Shown here in pieces: positions 53,439 to 57,373 of a DNA stretch of 57,373 nucleotides. Below the pieces are notes generated by a model, which ran no database searches, had not been told where the DNA came from, and worked only from the letters and a program-made list of their open reading frames with translations. Source of the DNA: Halomonas sp. (GTDB lineage: Bacteria; Pseudomonadota; Gammaproteobacteria; Pseudomonadales; Halomonadaceae); assembly GCF_030457605.1 (NCBI RefSeq), contig NZ_JAKDUR010000010.1, positions 1 through 57,373 of the forward strand. The letters run 5' to 3'. Within the stretch, counting starts at the first letter, position 1, and every line of letters starts with the position of its first letter. Position numbers and translations under genes: made by a program.

Positions 53439-54542
53439 TCAGCGGCCCGATTTGACCCGGTTCCAGATACGCGTACGGGCACGCTGCACATCACGCGGCT
53501 TTTCATTGGCCACGTACAGCTTGTCCATCACCTCGTCATCCGGATAAATCGCCGGATCGTTGAGGATCTCGTCGGCCAGGAACGCATCGGCGCCGGTGTT
53601 GGGGTTGGCGTAACGCACATATTCGGTAATGTCTGCGGCAATTTCCGGCTGCAGAATGAAGTTGATGAATGCATGGGCGTTTTCCGGGTTGGGGGCATCG
53701 GCCGGAATAGCCATCATGTCAAACCACAGCGCAGCGCCTTCTTTCGGCACGGTATAGGCAATATCGAAGTCACGTCCGGCTTCTTCCGCACGCGCGGCGG
53801 CCTGGAACACGTCGCCGGAATAGCCGGCGGCCACGCAGATATCGCCGTTGGCCAGATCACCGATGTAGCGCGAGGAATGGAAATAGGTCACGTCATCGCG
53901 CACCTTGGCAATCACCTCGCCGCCGGCCTTGAGGTCGTCAACGTCGTTGCTGCGCGGGTCGAGCCCGATATAGGCCATGGCCGGCGAGATCATTTCATCG
54001 GCGGAATCCAGCATGGAAATACCGCAGCCGCCCTTTTTCAGCGCCGAGGTAATCTCGGGGTCGAACAGCAGCGCCCAGCTGTTCAGCGGGGCGTCTTCGC
54101 CTAAAATATCGGTGACGCGATCCACGTTGTAGCCGATGCCGTTGGTGCCCCACATGTACGGCACCGAATAGCGGCTGCCGGGGTCCACTTCCTCAAGCTC
54201 TTCAAGCAGCCGGGTATTGAGGTGTTCAAGGTTGGGGAGCAGTTCACGGTCAAGTTCCTGATACACACCGGCACTCAGCTGGCGGCTCAGGTAGTGGTTG
54301 GACGGTACCACCACGTCGTAACCGGAACGCCCGGCCAGCAAGGCGGCATCAAGCACTTCATTGCTGTCAAACACGTCATAGACCACATCAATGCCCGTCT
54401 GCTGAGTAAACTTCTCCAGCGTATCCGGCGCGATGTAGTCCGACCAGTTGTATACCCGCACTTCATCCGCGTGAGTAGCAGTTGCCGTTGCGGCCAGGGA
54501 AAAGGCCACAACGGCCAGCGGAAGTTTGTGTAATTGCCCCAT
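53439..54542 (-). CDS. potF: Putrescine-binding periplasmic protein
   Basis: 367 residues, signal peptide cleaved near ATATHA (residue 26). VYNWSDYI right after the signal is the polyamine-site hallmark of PotF/PotD, and PYMWGTNGIGYNVD, MLDSADEM and DICVAAGYSGDV match PotF. First gene of potFGHI. AAGGAG lies nine bases before the ATG. In halophiles polyamine uptake may also serve nitrogen supply, but nothing here shows that. Confidence 0.94.
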   Translation of the reverse strand: MGQLHKLPLAVVAFSLAATATATHADEVRVYNWSDYIAPDTLEKFTQQTGIDVVYDVFDSNEVLDAALLAGRSGYDVVVPSNHYLSRQLSAGVYQELDRELLPNLEHLNTRLLEELEEVDPGSRYSVPYMWGTNGIGYNVDRVTDILGEDAPLNSWALLFDPEITSALKKGGCGISMLDSADEMISPAMAYIGLDPRSNDVDDLKAGGEVIAKVRDDVTYFHSSRYIGDLANGDICVAAGYSGDVFQAAARAEEAGRDFDIAYTVPKEGAALWFDMMAIPADAPNPENAHAFINFILQPEIAADITEYVRYANPNTGADAFLADEILNDPAIYPDDEVMDKLYVANEKPRDVQRARTRIWNRVKSGR

Positions 54543-54907
54543 GAAACACCACTCCTTCGTTTGATCTATCCGGTTTTAACTGCCCGACCGGCAGGGTAGC
54601 GGATTTTGCGGTCAAGTGCCGATCTCCGCAAGCACACCGCAGCAAATATCTTTGCATTCATGCCCCCTCGCCCCAAGGTTATCGGGTAAGGGAAAAGTCG
54701 GTTGATCAAGGCGGTTGAACCGGCACGCAAAAACAGGCGGCCAACGCGCTGCCGTCAAGCCACCGCGCCGCTTGGGCACAGCGACACCCAATATAGCTAT
54801 CCTCTATCGCTATTGATGACTTTTCTCCATTTTATTAATGGCCCACCCAAGGGTAGAGTACCTACCACGCACTTGAGCGAACCATCATCAAACAGGAGAT
54901 GTACTGC
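54543..54907. other. Divergent potF-ahpC regulatory region
   Basis: 365 bases without a gene. The left part holds the potF leader and an inverted repeat TTGCGG/CCGCAA (54606-54611 and 54626-54631, spacer 14) of unknown meaning. The right part holds the OxyR-like site (54793-54829), an AT-rich promoter zone (54813-54840) and the ahpC ribosome site AGGAGA nine bases before the ATG. Confidence 0.6.
54793..54829 (+). promoter_or_regulatory. OxyR-like binding site upstream of ahpC
   Basis: The OxyR pattern is four tetramers spaced by seven bases (ATAG-N7-CTAT-N7-ATAG-N7-CTAT). Here the first two are perfect: ATAG at 54793 and CTAT at 54804. The third and fourth positions read GATG and TCCA, which are poor. 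The site ends about 78 bases before the ahpC start, overlapping the likely -35 region, as expected for OxyR activation by peroxide. Confidence 0.55.
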
Positions 54908-55471
54908 ATGTCTTTGATTAACACCGAAGTCAAACCGTTTAACGCCACTGCCTACCTCAACGGCGAGTTCATCGACGTTACCGAGGAGAACCTCAAGGGC
55001 CAGTGGTCCATCTTCTTCTTCTATCCGGCTGACTTCACTTTCGTCTGCCCGACCGAGCTTGGTGACCTGGCCGACCGCTACGACGAATTCAAGAAGCTGG
55101 GCGTGGAAATCTACAGCGTGTCCACCGATACCCACTTCACCCACAAGGCGTGGCACGACAGCTCCGAGACCATCGGCAAGCTCAACTACCCGATGCTCGC
55201 CGACCCGACCCACACCGTCTCGCGCAACTTTGAAGTGCTGATCGAGGAAGACGGCGTGGCCGAGCGTGGCACGTTCGTGGTCGATCCGGACGGCAAGATC
55301 CAGATCATCGAGCTCAACGCCGGCAACATCGGCCGTAACGCCGAAGAACTGCTGCGCAAGGTAAAAGCGGCCCAGTACGTTCGCGCCAACCCCAACGAAG
55401 TTTGCCCGGCCAAGTGGGAAGAAGGCGAAGAGACCCTGTCTCCGTCGCTGGACCTGGTCGGCAAAATCTAA
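54908..55471 (+). CDS. ahpC: Alkyl hydroperoxide reductase subunit C (peroxiredoxin)
   Basis: 187 residues, the E. coli length. The peroxidatic Cys47 lies in FVCPTE and the resolving Cys166 in EVCPAKW, the typical 2-Cys AhpC pair. It reduces hydrogen peroxide and organic peroxides in the cytoplasm and is re-reduced by AhpF. The start at 54908 follows AGGAGA. It is separated from ahpF by 228 bases that include a strong terminator and a separate putative operator. Confidence 0.97.
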   Translation: MSLINTEVKPFNATAYLNGEFIDVTEENLKGQWSIFFFYPADFTFVCPTELGDLADRYDEFKKLGVEIYSVSTDTHFTHKAWHDSSETIGKLNYPMLADPTHTVSRNFEVLIEEDGVAERGTFVVDPDGKIQIIELNAGNIGRNAEELLRKVKAAQYVRANPNEVCPAKWEEGEETLSPSLDLVGKI

Positions 55472-55487
55472 GCTGACCGGCGTTATC

Positions 55488-55512
55488 GGCACCCGGGTCG
55501 AGCCCGGGTGCC
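55488..55512 (+). terminator. Hairpin terminator after ahpC
   Basis: GGCACCCGGG (55488-55497) and CCCGGGTGCC (55503-55512) form a perfect 10-bp stem with a TCGAG loop, 16 bases after the ahpC stop. It is followed by CTTTGG, a short T-run, so termination may be partial and leave some ahpC-ahpF readthrough. Confidence 0.7.
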
Positions 55513-55632
55513 CTTTGGCGGCGTTACCCTGTTGTATTGTTTCTGTCTGTCCTGCTCCCCTGTTTCCGTATTTTTATCTCATGAATGAAGGCCCAATACC
55601 GGCCAGTGGCGAACACATGCGCCCTCATTGGT

Positions 55633-55651
55633 GAGAATAAAAATCATTATT
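55633..55651 (+). promoter_or_regulatory. Fur box-like dyad upstream of ahpF
   Basis: GAGAATAAAAATCATTATT matches the 19-bp Fur consensus at 15 positions; GAATAA and TTATTC (55635-55640 and 55647-55652) form an exact dyad. It lies 48 bases before the ahpF start, next to a plausible promoter (TTCAAA, 16 bases, TATTAG at 55673-55678). The position would suit repression by Fur or a related regulator. Confidence 0.5.
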
Positions 55652-55699
55652 CAAAATATTAGTATTTAACGTATTAGCTGCTGCGAGGAAGTCACTGTC

Positions 55700-57256
55700 A
55701 TGCTGGACGCCAATCTGAAAAACCAGTTGAAAGCCTATCTGGAGAAAGTCACTCAGCCACTCGAGTTGAAAGCGTCTCTCGATGACGGGGCGAAATCTCG
55801 CGAGCTGGCCGAGTTGTTGGAAGAAATCAACGGCTTGAGCGACAAGATTACCTTGTCTACCGACGGCGACGATGCCCGCAAGCCATCGTTTGCCATCAAT
55901 CGCCCGGGCGAAGATACCGGCGTGGTATTTGCCGGCATCCCCATGGGCCACGAGTTTACATCGCTGGTGCTGGCGCTTTTGCAGGTAGGCGGCCACCCGC
56001 CCAAGGCCTCCGAAGAGACGCTTGAGCAGATCAAATCCCTCGACGGCGAGATGGTCTTTGAAACCTACTTCTCACTCTCGTGCCAGAACTGCCCTGACGT
56101 GGTACAGGCGCTCAACCTGCTGGCGATCTACAACCCCAACGTTCGCCACGTGGCCATTGACGGTGCGCTGTTCAAGCCCGAAGTCGACGCGCGCGAGATC
56201 ATGTCTGTGCCAAGTGTGTACCTCAACGGCGAGCCATTTGACCAGGGCCGCATGAGCCTCGAGCAGATTCTCGCCAAAGTGGATACCGGCGCTACCGAGC
56301 GTGAAGCCGCCAAACTCAGCGAGAAGGCCGCGTTTGACACTCTGATGATCGGCGGCGGCCCCGCCGGCGCGTCAGCCGCCATCTACGCTGCGCGCAAGGG
56401 CATCAGCACCGGCATTGCATCCGAGCGCTTTGGCGGCCAGGTGGTAGATACGCTGGGCATCGAGAACTTTATCTCGGTGAGCAAAACTGAAGGCCCGAAG
56501 CTTGTCACCGCGCTGGAAGAACACGTCAAGGACTACGACGTTGACGTGATGAACCTGCAGCGCGCGGTGAAGCTCACCCCGGCCGAGAATGAAGGCGGCC
56601 TGCATGAAGTTACGTTCGAGTCCGGCGCCACGCTCAAAAGCAAAACACTGGTGCTTGCCACCGGCGCACGCTGGCGGGAAATGAACGTACCGGGCGAGGC
56701 CGAATACCGCAACAAGGGCGTGGCCTACTGCCCCCACTGCGACGGCCCGCTGTTCAAGGGCAAGCACGTCGCAGTGATCGGCGGGGGTAATTCCGGCGTG
56801 GAAGCGGCGATCGACCTTGCCGGCATTGTCGGCCACGTCACGCTGTTTGAGTTCATGGGTGAAATGCGCGCCGATGCCGTTCTGCAGAAGAAACTCCAGA
56901 GCCTGCCCAACGTGGATGTCGTGCTCAACGCCCAGACTACCGAGGTTACCGGCGACGGCAGCCGCGTCAACGGCCTGAACTACAAAGACCGCACCACCGA
57001 CGAGAACCACCACGTCGCACTGGACGGCATCTTTGTACAGATTGGCCTGGTGCCCAATACCGAATGGCTCAAGGGCTCGCCGGTAGAGCTAAGCCCTCAC
57101 GGCGAAATCGTCACCGACGCCAAGGGCATGACATCCATCCCCGGCATTTTTGCCGCCGGCGACGTCACCACCGTGCCCTACAAGCAGATCATCATCGCCA
57201 TGGGCGAAGGCGCCAACGCCGCACTCGGCGCATTCGACTTTATTATTCGTAACTGA
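55700..57256 (+). CDS. ahpF: Alkyl hydroperoxide reductase subunit F
   Basis: 518 residues, close to E. coli AhpF (521). The N-terminal double-thioredoxin domain carries the redox pair Cys128/Cys131 (SCQNC). The FAD domain starts with [20 protein letters not shown] near residue 215. The thioredoxin-reductase-like active site is Cys344/Cys347 (YCPHC), and the NADH site [19 protein letters not shown] follows near residue 358. GIFAAGDVT closes the FAD site. It passes electrons from NADH to AhpC. GAGGAA lies nine bases before the ATG. Confidence 0.97.
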   Translation: MLDANLKNQLKAYLEKVTQPLELKASLDDGAKSRELAELLEEINGLSDKITLSTDGDDARKPSFAINRPGEDTGVVFAGIPMGHEFTSLVLALLQVGGHPPKASEETLEQIKSLDGEMVFETYFSLSCQNCPDVVQALNLLAIYNPNVRHVAIDGALFKPEVDAREIMSVPSVYLNGEPFDQGRMSLEQILAKVDTGATEREAAKLSEKAAFDTLMIGGGPAGASAAIYAARKGISTGIASERFGGQVVDTLGIENFISVSKTEGPKLVTALEEHVKDYDVDVMNLQRAVKLTPAENEGGLHEVTFESGATLKSKTLVLATGARWREMNVPGEAEYRNKGVAYCPHCDGPLFKGKHVAVIGGGNSGVEAAIDLAGIVGHVTLFEFMGEMRADAVLQKKLQSLPNVDVVLNAQTTEVTGDGSRVNGLNYKDRTTDENHHVALDGIFVQIGLVPNTEWLKGSPVELSPHGEIVTDAKGMTSIPGIFAAGDVTTVPYKQIIIAMGEGANAALGAFDFIIRN

Positions 57257-57333
57257 ATGAACTGCGCCGCCGGCGAACAGCCAGCGACGCATCCCCTGAC
57301 GTCATGGCCCTGTCCTAAGCCACTGACGTGTTT

Positions 57334-57360
57334 GCCCGCCTTCTCCGGCGGGCTTTTTTT
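57334..57360 (+). terminator. Rho-independent terminator of ahpF
   Basis: GCCCGCC (57334-57340) and GGCGGGC (57347-57353) form a perfect 7-bp GC stem with a six-base loop, followed immediately by seven T (57354-57360). It is 78 bases after the ahpF stop. A textbook intrinsic terminator. Confidence 0.92.
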
Positions 57361-57373
57361 GCTTTCATATTAG

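Overview
The window is a high-GC gammaproteobacterial chromosome segment. Protein sequences and gene order look most like Halomonadaceae (Halomonas-type); this is my reading of the sequence, not a search result. It is mostly core metabolism and transport. I see no rRNA or tRNA gene, CRISPR array or intact insertion sequence.

Layout. 1-116: C-terminal tail of a YdiJ-like FAD/Fe-S oxidoreductase. 134-2689: trpG-trpD-trpC on the minus strand, ending at a hairpin terminator. 2733-3514: a small accessory patch with a frameshifted membrane-protein gene and a decayed copy of the trpG 5' end. 3515-18547: a complete complex I operon, nuoA-B-CD-E-F-G-H-I-J-K-L-M-N, on the plus strand with tight translational coupling. 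18560-20844: trpE and gph (minus). 20929-22227: ndh, a type II NADH dehydrogenase (plus). 22275-22994: rpe (minus). 23227-27043: sulfate ABC transporter sbp-cysT-cysW-cysA. 27139-27732: YajG-like lipoprotein. 27733-33527: heme uptake operon (TonB receptor, hmuS-T-U-V; minus) behind a Fur-box-like dyad. 33716-35010: tpm and a YgiM-like SH3 protein (minus). 35314-38627: an ATP-grasp ligase plus a 686-residue protein with a papain-like Cys-His-Asn arrangement. 38677-42214: tlyA, pldA, a RidA-family protein, and an elaB/yqjD-yqjE-yqjK-like membrane trio. 42376-43965: ABC-F ATPase ybiT. 44017-49492: BaiN/YhiN flavoprotein (minus) and an RND efflux pair. 49509-50378: DUF3617 protein and a CPXCG zinc-ribbon protein. 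50382-54542: potF-G-H-I polyamine transporter (minus). 54908-57256: ahpC and ahpF with an OxyR-like site, a Fur-like dyad and two terminators.

How the parts relate. Both NADH:quinone oxidoreductases (nuo and ndh) sit inside a tryptophan/phosphate-housekeeping block (rpe-gph-trpE ... trpG-trpD-trpC) whose genes all lie on the other strand. In Pseudomonas aeruginosa the trpE-trpG gap of the same block holds pyocin genes, so this looks like a recurrent insertion locus. A phage-like small gene and a partial trpG duplicate at its edge fit that idea.

The best candidate for an undescribed system is the ATP-grasp/papain-like pair at 35314-38627. A second theme is short tandem duplications at ORF ends (nuoF, nuoJ, nuoL, tlyA, TonB receptor); those at coding ends have periods divisible by three.
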